A DNA stretch of 64,000 nucleotides, from contig OY294049.1 in assembly GCA_958510825.1 (NCBI GenBank), positions 5,580,001 through 5,644,000 of the forward strand. Reading direction: 5' to 3'. Below the pieces are notes generated by a model. The model was not told the origin of the DNA and did not search any database. It saw only the letters and a list, made by a program, of their open reading frames with translations. Each line of letters opens with the position of its first letter. Within the stretch, counting starts at the first letter, position 1. Source of the DNA: Brachypterus glaber (taxonomy: Eukaryota > Arthropoda > Insecta > Coleoptera > Kateretidae). This document shows, one piece after another, positions 44,250-54,935 of the stretch. The position numbers and the translations under genes were made by a program.

Positions 44250-44917
44250 TATATATGAAATGTTTTTTGAAAAAAAAAACTAATTCTAAAAATTGCGACA
44301 ATCAGACTTTTCCTTCATGGTCTTTTCCTTTTCGTTTTTTTTTTTTAAGTTTAGGGATCGGGTGGAAGGATAAACTAAACCGACATTTCTAAAGATAGGT
44401 ACAAGTTTTTCAAGAAACACATTTTATACAACTGTTATTATTTTTGAAAATTAAAAATAAGCCCTGGCTGTGAAGAGTAGAATAACAGAAGTGTTTGAAA
44501 ACTGAGCAATATAATGAGACAAAATGAGTGTGTCATTTACAGAGCGCAAATGTTTATTTATTGCTCAAAGAAAGTTCATTTCGGGCCTGATAAGAGAAAC
44601 TATTAGTGGCGGCGGTCACTGAAACTGTCATCCTAGTTATTTCAATGACACCGCAATACATTCTGTCGCCGACAGTTTGACAACAAAATAATTTGTTTTG
44701 GGAATATCCCAAATTAATTACGGATAATTAGTGTTCTTTATTTGAAATTTTAACTTTGTTGTTTATTTTATTTAAGAACAAAAAAATACTACTGCTAACA
44801 AAAGAATACTTTTCGCTAGAAAATAAAACTCAAAAAGTTTTTGCAACAAAAAAAAATTAAAAAAAAATATATTAAAATTATAAAGCCAACATGTCGAGCA
44901 GAGCTAAAAACCGACAG
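44250..44917. other. Intergenic, nothing recognised
   Basis: No gene. A moderately GC-rich patch near 44605-44690 (GTGGCGGCGGTCACTG, CTGTCGCCGACAG) has short inverted words but no repeat partner in the window. Confidence 0.4.
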
Positions 44918-45078
44918 ATTGACAGGCCAATAGCAGACAGAATAACAGATCGAAAGACCGACAGACCATCAAACTGATAGACCTACCACTGATAACCATG
45001 AGAACAAAAGGCCGATAGACCGACAGACCGATAGACCAATAGACTGACAGATTAATAGACCGACAGATCGACAAACTT
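44918..45078. repeat. Degenerate (GACAGACC/GATAGACC)n tract
   Basis: About 160 bp of 4- and 8-base periodic sequence: ACCGACAGACCATC, GGCCGATAGACCGACAGACC, GACCGACAGATCGACAAAC. Related in type to 54134-54208. Confidence 0.8.
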
Positions 45079-45505
45079 TTTACTTTTCCTTGGGGAAATC
45101 TTGGGAAAAAAATATTGTATTTCTATAAAAAAATTACTTTAACTAAAAATGCACTCTTATATACTATTTTTGATAAAATATGTGTTTATTAATAATATAC
45201 AATATAAAAATATTCAGTAATAATATTATTTTATTTATTATTATTAGGATTTATATTGGAAAAGTTCTTAATATTGCGAAAAAGTACTTCAGAAACTAAA
45301 CATAATATAATATGAGATTATTATATGAGATTCGAGTTTCTTTCAGAGACTGTATTAGCTATATTAGTTCTTTCATAGCGTGCTTTTATGATAAAAATTG
45401 CATCTTTAAACTTTTTGAAGCATAATGTATTTAATTTTTTTTACAATAATTTATTAATATAATATTAATATTGTTATAATAATAAATAATAATAATATTA
45501 TAAAT
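45079..45505. other. Intergenic, AT-rich
   Basis: Nothing recognised apart from TTATTAATAATATAAT-type low-complexity sequence. Confidence 0.4.
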
Positions 45506-45640
45506 TTCATTTTGGGGTTCCGTACCTTAAAAACAAAAAACAAAGCCCCTATAGATCGCTCGGTTGTCCCTTCGTCTGTGCGGCCGTCTGTTACAGCCGT
45601 TTGTCTAAGGAACTATAGAACCTGGGTATTTGTCACGCAG
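45506..45640 (+). repeat. GGGGTTCCGTACC-type dispersed insect repeat
   Basis: TTTTGGGGTTCCGTACCTTA, then CAAAGCCCCTATAGATCGC and GTCTGTTACAGCCGTTTGTC. This word order is familiar from repeats scattered in many insect genomes. The 113-aa frame at 45512-45853 starts in it and is not a recognised protein. Confidence 0.5.
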
Positions 45641-45889
45641 GTACGTTACCATGATATTAACCAGATACTAACCCCTTCCGCCCGTATAGGGCCTTATACC
45701 AGATTAATTTTTTTATGGAAAATGAATTTGAGACAGATACTCTCAAAATTTTGTGCAATAAATTTAATAACCGATATGCGGGCTCCCAGTCGCAGCGTGC
45801 TCTTTCTAAGAGATCGATGTGACCGCTTAGGCGGATTAACTCCTGCATCGTAGATATGCACAGGACTTGATTTATTTTATTTTATGTTG

Positions 45890-46230
45890 TTTCGTGAAAA
45901 TATTACTAAAAATTTCGGTTTTTTATTTAATAACTCAGGAACCCTTTGAGATACAGCAAGGAGGTTTTGCATATGAACTAATCTTAATAACGCCCATCTT
46001 CGTATGTTATTTTTATGTACTTATTTCAACCAGGGGCGTGCGAAACGGGGGGACCTTATCAGTTTTTTGCCCCAAACTTTTTTATGTGATTCTTTTTTTT
46101 GATTTTTTGTAAAAAATATAGACTCCTTGAGTAAAAATGCATAAAAAATGTCAGATAGTGTAAAACTGTAGGAGCAACCGTTTTCAAAAAAAAAATGGAA
46201 TTGAGAGGAAGTTACATTCTGTGCCACTGT
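45890..46230 (+). repeat. Family A fold-back, left-arm fragment
   Basis: AACTCAGGAACCCTTTGAGA, TGAACTAATCTTAATAACG, AACCAGGGGCGTGCGAAAC and CTTATCAGTTTTTTGCCCC follow the arm of 43107-44247 in order. The other arm and both ends are missing. Confidence 0.7.
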
Positions 46231-47249
46231 GCCACTTTTTAAAAGGCTATTAGTCCTTTAATATTAAATTTAGTTTTTGGTAAAGAATACTTTTTCGTTC
46301 AGTTTTTATAATAGAATCGACCTGTAGAATTAAAATTATATTGGTGCTTGTTTTGTATACTTTAAAATATAAAAAAAAAAACTAAACGCGTTTTTCTCAA
46401 AATTCCATTTGTCAAAACGGTTCCAGCGATTAAAAAAAAACTATTTAAAATATTAACTTAAATCTTTCGGTATTTTGTCGAAAATCATGTTGGCGAGTTC
46501 GCTAGTGTATTTTTTTTAAGGCTTGTAATTTATTTTTTATTCCTCCTTTTTTACCCGTTTTTGGTCGGAAAAATTGCATTTTTTTGTTTTTTTCACTAAA
46601 ATACGAGTGGAGTTTTTGTTTTTTGGAATTTTGACTTATGTCTAACCTAGTAAACTAAAGGATGCCATTTTTAACAAGACTGTTTTTGATTTTTGTGTTC
46701 CGGACCATTGAGATGTCTAACTTGAGCGCGTGCTATTTATGACGGCAAAAAAAAAAACTTTTTTTTTGTGAACTTTAAGAGTTGTCTAATACTAAAAATA
46801 AAAATAATACAGGTTGTCTGAAATAAAAAATCCAAAAATCGTCAATTTTTTGCCTCAAAAATTAGAACAACCCCTTAAAGACTTATATTTACGGAACTCC
46901 TTGTACAACAACAATTGTTTCCTATTGTATATGTTGTCCTCATCTTCTAAATGCTTGGATTCTCACCTGTCCCTGAAACAATATACAACATGTAATTTAC
47001 GTAAGAATCAAGTAGGCATATATTCATTGTATTTATAACAATAATATACATTTAATAATAGAGGTAGGTATATTTAAATCGTTTAAATATATTTCTATAG
47101 TATATTATAAGGGAAAAAACACTGGGCAAACTATAATATTTATAGAAATTTTATATTATACTTATATAAGTATATATTATTTTTCATAAATAATAAACAT
47201 AATATTATTGCTTGTTTCTGGTGTACAATTACACAGGCCTGCTGAATTA
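46231..47249. other. Intergenic, nothing recognised
   Basis: AT-rich; no gene. ORFs at 46021-46227 and 46814-47038 show no family features. Palindromic TATTTAAATCGTTTAAATA near 47068-47090. Confidence 0.4.
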
Positions 47250-47812
47250 CACAGCCACATAAACAAAGGTCGAAAACCTTTTTAAACCATTATATTCCTT
47301 TGTATTTTGAGGTGCTGAATACAAATTTGAGGTTCCCTCATATGATTAGTTTTTAAGATCAAAAAACGTAATTTTTGAGTATGAAAATAACGTTTTCTGA
47401 GTTTATCTACAGGACTAATCAAATTATATGCTGTTTTGACTTTAAATTCGGGTTCAGCGCCTCAAAATATATACGAATATAATGGTCCCCAAAAAAGTTT
47501 TTGACCTTTTTTAAGTTTCTGTGGTCCCACATGTAGCCACAAAAAAGGTGAAGAATTTTTTGTATTTCTATATATTTTGAGGCGCCAAACCCGAATTTGA
47601 GGTCAAAATAACATCCCATTAGTTTTGTAGATAACCTCAAAACAAAAAAATATTTTGTATAACGAGTATAACGTTTTTTAAGGTTATCTCGAAAACGAAT
47701 TGTATGAGGTGCTATTTTGACCTCAAATTTGGATTCAGCACCTTAAAATACATAGGAATACAAAGGTTTTGAAAAGGGTATTTGACTTTTTTTTTGTTGC
47801 TGGGTTATTTTG
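47250..47812. mobile_element. Family C fold-back element, 563 bp
   Basis: Starts CACAGCCACATAAACAAAGG and the right side ends in an imperfect inverse (GTTGCTGGGT). Inner inverted blocks: CCTTTGTATTTTGAGGTGCT and AGCACCTTAAAATACATAGG. A related block (GGCGCCAAACCCGAATTTGA) lies between, giving three inner units. Minus-strand ORF 47419-47640 is a shadow. Confidence 0.72.
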
Positions 47813-48137
47813 AACACAAGATTTTTTATAATAATTAATACAAATACAAAATATCGTAAAATGTTTTCAAAATGAAAAAAAAAGTTTAAAATTAATAATT
47901 CTTTGCGCATTTAAAACATTTCCACCCATCTAGAAACTAGAACCCATCTCAAGAACAAAAATGTAAAAAAAAATCTTGTTTCTGTTGAAACCTCAAACAA
48001 ACTCCAGCGTTGCTTACTTTACATCTTACGCCTATTCTAACTTTTAAATCTATAAATTTGTCAATTTTATTAAAAGACATAATATTTAATTACAGTATTT
48101 ATTTTTAGCAAATAACAAAGTAACAAAACATATAATA

Positions 48138-48893
48138 TGGCTGGACCTCAATCTACTAAGTCTTAATATAAGCAAAACTAAATTTATAGCTTTCTCACCC
48201 ACAATTGTTGATCAACCAGATACTACTGAAATAAAAATCCATGAAAATTCCTGTAACAAAATTAATTGTGATTGTCCTAAAATTGGCAAGACCAGTAGTA
48301 TCAAATACTTGGGTATTATGGTTGATCAACATTTGAGGTGGAGGGAGCACGTTATTTATCTTACATCAAGGCTTAGGTGCGTTTTATTTAAATTCTACCA
48401 ACTTCGTAATATTCTAAACAGGAAACTGCTAATTATTGTTTATACTGCTCTAGTAGAGTCTTTGCTGAGTTATTGCATTGCTGCGTGGGGTGGTCTTGGT
48501 GAAACTGCACTTTACCCACTTCAAGTTTTACAAAATACACTTTTAAAGGTTTTATTTCGTAAAGATTTTAGATATCCCACTGAACTACTCTACACAGAAT
48601 TAAATGTTTTAAAGATTAGGCAAATTTATGCTTTTCATGCTATTTTGTATACTTGTTTCAATTTAAATAAACCCTCTCATCCCCATTTAACAAGACATTT
48701 AAATAAAAATTCAGCCCTAATCCCACTTTTTAAAAAATCTTTTATTCAAAAAACAGTTTTCTATTTTGGTCCTAAAATTTTTAATTTGTTACCTACTAAT
48801 GTCAGATGTATCACACCTCTAAAAAAACTTAAAAAGGAACTTAAAGTTTATCTTTTAGAAAATCCAAATTTTTTAATCAATGTTTTTATTTAG
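48138..48893 (+). pseudogene. LINE reverse transcriptase C-terminal fragment (CR1/Jockey-like)
   Basis: An open frame of 251 codons runs from TGG 48138 to TAG 48891-48893 without an initiating ATG where one would be expected. It encodes WLDLNLLSLNISKTKFIAFS, the 3' palm region, then IKYLGIMVDQHLRW (the conserved YLG motif), and the thumb region with YTALVESLLSYCIAAWGG, all typical of CR1/Jockey-group LINE reverse transcriptases. The YADD catalytic box and everything upstream are missing, so the copy is 5'-truncated near 48100 but its frame is intact, suggesting a fairly young insertion. Confidence 0.85.
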
Positions 48894-49290
48894 TGAATTA
48901 AAACTTGCTCACTTTTCTCTGGTACTCCCAGTCTAACAGTCACAAGTTGCTACATTTAAACGGCCCTTTTTTAGATATCCTGATATAATATATACTTTTT
49001 TTGTTTGTTATCTTATCGTCAGTTCCTACGTAAATAATAATAAATAATTCTCCTCTGTAAAATAAAGTGAATAAATTATTTTTTTCTTTAAATTAAAAAC
49101 AAATTTTATTTATAATATTTTTTGTATTAGTTATATTTTGATTAACCTTAGAATAATTAAATTTCTTTATAATTCTCTAAATTTTAAATTTAAAATGTAT
49201 TTTTTTGCACACAAACCTAGGTTTAGGCAAAAATCAAAATTTGTATGTATAATTTTGTTAATTATAATTCTAATAAATTCTATTCTATTC
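48894..49290 (+). mobile_element. 3' untranslated part and tail of the LINE at 48138
   Basis: AT-rich sequence after the stop ends in TTCTAATAAATTCTATTCTATTCTAAT, a short 5-base repeat of the kind that ends CR1/Jockey-type elements. The exact end and target duplication are not resolved in the AT-rich context. Confidence 0.5.
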
Positions 49291-49680
49291 TAATATATTT
49301 ATAATTAAGTTAAGAATTGACAGTCTATAAAAAAAATATATATATATACTGCACGTTTGTCGGTTAATAGCCGAAAATATATATATTAGAAAGTTATCTA
49401 TCTGTCGTTAATCAAATGAACAGGAAACAGTGAATAGTACCATTTCATCATTTTTGGGAATCATCAGAACTGCGTATCGTGTATGTTGTTAATATTTAAA
49501 TAAAACGTTAGATAGATATAAAAGTATGGTTCCATCTATTTATAATTATTATAATAAGTTTAATTTGTGATAAATTTATAATTTTAAGTAATGTTGCTTA
49601 CGTTACATTTTGTGACATAGATTTTGACTTAAGTCTTTAAACTTGTGTTCTATTTCAGAATATAAAATCTTTTAAAACTA
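49291..49680. other. Intergenic, nothing firm
   Basis: ATATATATATACTGCACG and CGAAAATATATATAT near 49340-49385 flank GTCGGTTAATAGCCGA, a small inverted pair. No gene. Confidence 0.4.
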
Positions 49681-49683
49681 AAT

Positions 49684-49870
49684 GTGCATTTGAAAATGTT
49701 TAAGAAATCAGTATACAATCTTTCACAAGTGATGAAATCTGAGGTTAGCAACGAAATGCGACCTGACCGAGTAAAAATAACCCCCAGATTCGGATTCAGC
49801 GACCCAAAAACGCATAGAAAAGTTTGTCCCATGTGGGGATCCCTGTTTCGAAAAAGACCTTTTTTGTGTG
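49684..49870 (-). repeat. Lone copy of the 21-kb fold-back inner block
   Basis: ACGAAATGCGACCTGACCGA, GATTCGGATTCAGCGACCC and AAAAACGCATAGAAA reproduce the block found several times within 21090-22067. Confidence 0.65.
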
Positions 49871-49898
49871 CTTGTGTTATTAATCAAGTGTCGACTTT

Positions 49899-49960
49899 CT
49901 ACGACGCGTCGTAGAGTCACGTCGCGACGTGACTCTACGCGTCGTGACGTGACTCTCATC
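49899..49960. repeat. CpG-rich perfect palindromes
   Basis: CTACGACGCGTCGTAG (49899-49914) is a perfect 16-bp palindrome; it overlaps a perfect 30-bp palindrome at 49910-49939 centred on GTCGCGAC, and a third partial copy (GCGTCGTGACGTGACTCTC) follows. They contain 14 or so CpG steps in an otherwise AT-rich neighbourhood, and the half-sites TGACGT and CACGTC. Confidence 0.9.
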
Positions 49961-50069
49961 TTGTTCCGATATTTTAGTTAAATTATTATCTTGATTTTTT
50001 TTAGTCGGAGACAAGACAAGAAATCCCTATTTCTTAAATTTTTTAAAACGTTAGTTATATTATGTACAT

Positions 50070-50791
50070 ACAGAGTGGTCCAAAAGTCACCCACCCCGCC
50101 CCCCCCCCCTCTTAACTTTTGAACCAGTTGAGATATCGACTTCAAATTTGGAACTTTTAAATAAGACAACTTAAACTACCTTTTACCATATATTTAATAC
50201 TTTCAGCTCTTAAAATGTGGGCAGGGGGGCATGGGGGTACATTTTTTTAAATGGAAAGAGGGGTCGTGTAATACATCATTTTAAAGCTTATAAAATTCTC
50301 CATTTAACTCAATATTTTTAAATTAAAAAAAAAAATTGAGGTTGAAAATGGGTATTAATGTCAAAATTCCTCTAAAAAAAAACAAATAATTTTTTAAAAA
50401 TGCCTAATTTCATCATAAAAAATGTTAATTATACTTTTAAACTAATTTTAGTTGACATAAATAAAAATTTATAAAAAAAAACTTGAAAAATCGAATGTTT
50501 TAGCACAAAAAAAAGAAAAATCAAAACCTTAAAAAACATTTTTAAAAAAATTTAAAATGTTGGTTTAAATAGAGAATTTTATAAGCTTTAAAATGATGTA
50601 ACACACAACCCCCCTTTCCATTAAAAAAAATGCCCCCCCCCCCTGCCCCCTGCTCACATTTTAAGAGCTGAAAATATCAAATATATGCTAAAAGATAGTT
50701 TAAGTTGTCTTATTTAAGAGTACTAAATTTGAAGTCGATATCTCAACTCGTTCAAAAGTTAAAAGGGGGGGTGATTTTTGGACCGCCATGT
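50070..50791. mobile_element. Family B fold-back element, 722 bp
   Basis: Starts ACAGAGTGGTCCAAAAGTCA, ends TTTTTGGACCGCCATGT. Arms (TTGAGATATCGACTTCAAAT, GCTCTTAAAATGTGGGCAGG and inverses) match 40523-41683, but without the nested hairpin found there. Non-coding. Confidence 0.85.
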
Positions 50792-50799
50792 ATATAAAG

Positions 50800-51175
50800 T
50801 TAACATTCAATTGGTTAAATGATATTCATTTGGATTAGGATACTATTTTTACAGTGTGTAAGACCATAAACTAGATATTCATGATGGTGTGAATTTTGTT
50901 GATCATGTATGAATGTAATCGAAGTTCTGAATTTATTTTGACGAAATGCATTTCGTGACGCTTGAATCCAATCTAACGTTTTGCAGTTCTTGACTGTCCA
51001 ATCCTCGCAGGACTGAGATGTACTTACAGCTTACGTTGCAGCCACTGAATTTTTAATGAAATAGCTTATAACTTTTATATTGCCAAAGATATACTAGACT
51101 GTTTTATATATTTGCAACTTTATATTCTCCCCACAGTGCTCGACCTGATTTTCAAATTTCCAAATTCATCAAAAC
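50800..51175. other. Intergenic, nothing recognised
   Basis: No gene or shared repeat identified. Confidence 0.4.
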
Positions 51176-51179
51176 CCAG

Positions 51180-51400
51180 ATAGCACACAATAACCCCTGG
51201 ATATTCTCTCAATGTCCTCTCAATGTCGTATGTCCCGGGACATTAGTCGCATATTCCAAGGATATCCCGAAAGGTATGTCCTGAGAATATACTGCCCGTA
51301 TATCCCAAAGATATACGGTATGTCCTTCGTACATCCCAGCGACGTTCCGAGGGGATGTACCGTGGATGTCCTTTCGGATGTTCCCGGGATATTCTACGAT
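51180..51400. repeat. GGATATCCC/GGACATCCC repeat tract
   Basis: Begins AGATAGCACACAATAACCCC and continues with many copies of GGATAT(T/C)C, TGTCCCGGGACAT, ATATCCCAAAGATAT and TGTTCCCGGGATATTC. Tandem, partly palindromic units of about 20-25 bp. The 75-aa frame at 51212-51439 is a repeat translation. Confidence 0.65.
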
Positions 51401-51789
51401 AGCTTTTCCTTCATTATTTTAAATTTTCTTCGTTTTTAGTGGGACTTTAATGGTGGATGTCATTGTCGGTGTTTGTGATCTGTTAAACAGACTCTGTTTA
51501 TGTAAGTTTTTTCCAAAGTTATTATTAAATATGTATATTGTGTTTTCCTCCGGAAAATCCCAGGGGATTTTTTTTAGTTATCGCCAGGGGTAAACCTTTT
51601 TTAAAAGGCGCGACTTTTTTTATTTTTTTCCAAAAAAATAATAGTTAGTTGCTCAGGTATTCATCTTGTAAAAAACATTTTCGGACATATTGGAGAATAC
51701 CCTAGAAAAAAAAGGATTCTTTGGAAAAAATATGTGCATTTTTTTCTAGCCTTTATTAACCTCATATGCCTTTATTAACCTCATATGTC

Positions 51790-52073
51790 GCCGATCTCGG
51801 TGGCGCAGTTGGTAGTGCGTCCGGCTGCGAACACTGAGGTTGTGGGTTCGAGCCCCACATAGAGCATGGATGTATAGTGGTGTAATAGTCGGTAGATGGA
51901 ACTACGATGACTAACTGTAATGTGGGTTGCAGGTAAAACTGTAAACACATTTCAGGGTGGATGCGAGTTCTGTTGAGGACCGTGCTTCGGAGGGCACGTA
52001 AAGATGGCGGTCCCGTCCATTAGGCCATAGCAGCGAAAAATGACGTTAAATGATTAAACAAACAACAAACAAC
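51790..52073 (+). mobile_element. tRNA-derived SINE, 284 bp, 13-bp target duplication
   Basis: The head contains an RNA polymerase III A box (TGGCGCAGTTGG, 51801-51812) and B box (GGTTCGAGCCC, 51845-51855) 32 bases apart, within a tRNA-like fold. The body includes GAGGACCGTGCTTCGGAGGG and GGCGGTCCCGTCCATTAGG, and the end is AAACAAACAACAAACAAC. AACCTCATATGTC stands directly before (51777-51789) and after (52074-52086). Intact promoter and clean duplication indicate a recent insertion. The tRNA of origin is not certain. Confidence 0.95.
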
Positions 52074-52086
52074 AACCTCATATGTC

Positions 52087-52772
52087 AATTTTTATCATTT
52101 TTACCCCATAAAAAATCCCTTTTATTTTTGTAACGGGGCATAAATATTCCTTTATTATCCAGAAAAACTTTTTTGTTTCATAAACGTTCAATATCAAAGT
52201 TTTTATATCCTTAAAAAAAAACAAAAACCCTTCACATGATTTTCTATTAAAAAAAAAATGCCGGGCGGAACCTCTAAATATTTTTAAAATAATCAGGGTT
52301 TTTGTTTTCACCTAAAAGAACAATTTTGAGGGGTGGCACCCAAACAATTCCGTATGTCCTGGGCACCCTACTCTTTAGCTCCACCCATATTCACTGAAAA
52401 AATCCGGAAAAAATCCGCTCTAACCCAGAATAGATACCCTGATTACTGTTAAAAAATAGGGTCACCACGCAGCGCAACTTCCTAGAAAAACGTGTGAATA
52501 TTTAATGAAATGACGTAGTTAACGCTAATGTTACGCTTTATTTTGTTTTTTCAAAAATCGTTTTTAATATGTTAAGTAAAACGTATTGCTATAGCTTATT
52601 TTTAAATTTAATTTGCAGTAAACTATTTAAGTACTTTTAAGGTTTTTTTACTGCAAATAAGGAATACTTAGGGTTGATTTATGTACAGTCTAGGATATTG
52701 CTTGTGAAGTATAATAAAATGCGAGACTTATTTCCCTTGGAACAGGATGTTACATTAAACCACAAAGGAAGG
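52087..52772. other. Intergenic, nothing recognised
   Basis: AT-rich; no gene or shared repeat. Confidence 0.4.
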
Positions 52773-52988
52773 TATAGAAGAGAAAAAGATGCAAGTCGCT
52801 TGTAAAACAAGTTTACACTGCGATATTTCAAAAACGCTTTGACCCAGTGACTTGAAATTTGGAAAAAAGATTTCCTAAGTGGTAAAAAAAATTTGTTCTA
52901 AATTTCAAGTCTGTATGTCAAAGATTTCTTGAAATATCGTAGTGTAAAGTTGTTTTGCAAGCGACTTGCATCTTTTTCTCTACTATAG
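52773..52988. mobile_element. Palindromic MITE, 216 bp
   Basis: TATAGAAGAGAAAAAGATGC followed by AAGTCGCTTGTAAAACAAG on the left; GCAAGCGACTTGCATCTTTT then TCTCTACTATA on the right. The arms extend through GATATTTCAA. Non-coding, single copy here. Confidence 0.85.
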
Positions 52989-53145
52989 AAACACACTGGA
53001 ATATTTTTTCTACGCCTATTTTAGAATAGCATTATTCTTAAATAATTTTAATTACTAGATTCTGGCATACTGTGTGAGAATATTATAACAGTAACAGCTG
53101 GTGACCATTTTTATTTCATTATTTTCTCCCGGCTGTATTTTATAT

Positions 53146-53706
53146 ATGTCTTAAAATACATTCGAATTAAGCTACTTCCAAATTGCTAGGCTCCGGATCA
53201 ATTTCCTTTGAGTGCTAAAAGTTCCAAAAGCTGTGCCAATGAGCTACCAAAAAATCTATTTTTAACTTGCCGAGTCGTATACATTAATTATATTTAGTTT
53301 TAGCTAACTTCATAGTTATACACAAAATTCTCAGGCTAAGGGAGTAAGAACAGTCTTTAAATGTGCCTTTGACATAATATATTATTATATATTTTTATTA
53401 ATATATTATACTTAATTTGACATATTATGTTATACTTATTTTTTAAAGAATTGAGATTTATGAAATAATATTTGGATTAAATGAAAATTATTTGGACTTT
53501 TTAGTATTGACATACCTATGCCAAATGAACTTTTTAAGTCTTTTTTTACTCCTTGGCATACTAAATAATTGTGTAAAACTATGAAAATAGATATATTTTT
53601 CAGGTACCCCATTTTACCACCTTTTTGGGGCTTCTAGCACCCAAAGGAACCCGATCCAGAACCTGTCGATTTGCAAATAGCTTAATTGGAATGTAATTTA
53701 GGACAT
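53146..53706. repeat. Fold-back element, 561 bp
   Basis: Left arm ATGTCTTAAAATACATTCGA, AATTAAGCTACTTCC and CTCCGGATCAATTTCCTTTG; right arm GGAACCCGATCCAGAACC, AGCTTAATTGGAATGTAAT and TAGGACAT. Similarity between arms is moderate, so an old element. AT-rich centre with TTAATATATTATA words. Confidence 0.7.
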
Positions 53707-53734
53707 ATCGTCGTGCCACTTTCTCAACCTCGTA

Positions 53735-53954
53735 CACTGATAAAAAGGAATTATTTAGATATGGCCAATTAAATTATTTGGTTGTGAGTAACAAATTTTA
53801 TTCGAGCCAAATAAATATTTAGTTCATGTAAACACATATTTAAATTTCAAAATGATTAATGGGAACAAAATATTTTATTTGTCACAACCAAATAATTTAA
53901 TTGGACACATCCAACCAAATATTTAGTTGACACAAATAAACTGTTTTATTAGTG
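53735..53954 (-). mobile_element. Palindromic MITE, copy 2 of 10744-10980
   Basis: Ends CACTGATAAAAAGG and AAACTGTTTTATTAGTG; inner GATATGGCCAATTAAATTAT and ATAATTTAATTGGACACATC. Aligns full length with 10744-10980 after reversal. Confidence 0.85.
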
Positions 53955-54133
53955 TATCAGTCATTATGTACAGAGTTAATTAGTGCAAGAAACTGAAAAT
54001 CGATTGTTAAGAGATAAGAGGTTGAGAAAGGAACACGACAATATATAAAATAGAGCTGAGAGAAAATTCAAATGGTCACCAGCTCTTGGACTATATGGAC
54101 CGAAGGAAAGACTGACATATGAACAGATGAACA

Positions 54134-54208
54134 GAAGGACAGTAGAGACAGACAGACATACAGACGGACAGACGGATATACGGACAGACAGACAGACAGA
54201 CATACAGG
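54134..54208. repeat. (GACA)n microsatellite, degenerate
   Basis: GAGACAGACAGACATACAGA, CGGACAGACGGATATACGG and GACAGACAGACAGACATACA. The 75-aa minus-strand frame over it is a repeat translation. Confidence 0.85.
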
Positions 54209-54294
54209 CTTACTTTTTGTTTAAACTCATTTGTATCCAAGAATTCCAAATTTTGGCGAATTTGGAAAACTAAAAACTACCGCATTATGCTCTT

Positions 54295-54511
54295 CTATGG
54301 TCTGTTTCATCAAGCAAGAGAGTAAATTAAAAATTGCACAGTGAAAATTTTCAAAACAGATTCGAATATTGGATGTGCGAATATACTGCGTAGTTTATTT
54401 TATAAAACATAACTATATTCTATACACAAACATATACTATTCAAACCTGTCGTAAAAATATTTTCAGTGCTATTTTTGATTTAATCTCTTGTTTGATGAA
54501 ACAGACCATAG
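54295..54511 (-). mobile_element. Palindromic MITE, copy 2 of 4251-4470
   Basis: TCTATGGTCTGTTTCATCAA at the left and TTTGATGAAACAGACCATAGA at the right are near-perfect inverses, and GCTCT lies just outside each end, a likely 5-bp target duplication. Inner CATAACTATATTCTATACAC matches copy 1 in reverse. Confidence 0.85.
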
Positions 54512-54935
54512 AGCTCTCATATAAAAAAAGTAAATAAATTAAATGGATATTTTGCCTGTAGTTTTACTTGGAGCGGAATCACCCATAAAAGGATAGTTTA
54601 GATTTGTCCTTATATACTTATTCAAAGTAATTTCACCCGAAATACCATACTAAAAGTGCTTATCCTATGGGCGTATTCACAGTAATTTGTGCGGTTGCTT
54701 GGCCGAAATTGAACGCATTTCACGGTCCAAACTCCAACATAACTAATGAACTAAAACTTAAACAAAGCCACAAACTAAACACAATACAGATCTTATCCCC
54801 CCAAGAAACATCCATTATCTGAAAATCAATGGACCACCAATGGATTAAGCCAAGGCACAGTGATCGAATTATCCCTTTTATGGGAAAACTTGTCTTAAAA
54901 CAATATGGTTAAATTCAAAAAAATCACTATAGATG
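54512..54935. other. Intergenic, nothing recognised
   Basis: No gene or shared repeat. Confidence 0.4.

Noticed and set aside
45512..45853. 113-aa ORF and a 63-aa minus-strand ORF opposite it
   Set aside because: Start in a dispersed insect repeat; no recognised family and no splice context.
51801..51860. Possible tRNA gene
   Set aside because: Boxes A and B are present, but the sequence continues into a SINE body with a tail and target duplications.
53976..54203. 75-aa Cys/Ser/Val-rich minus-strand ORF
   Set aside because: Translation of the GACA microsatellite.
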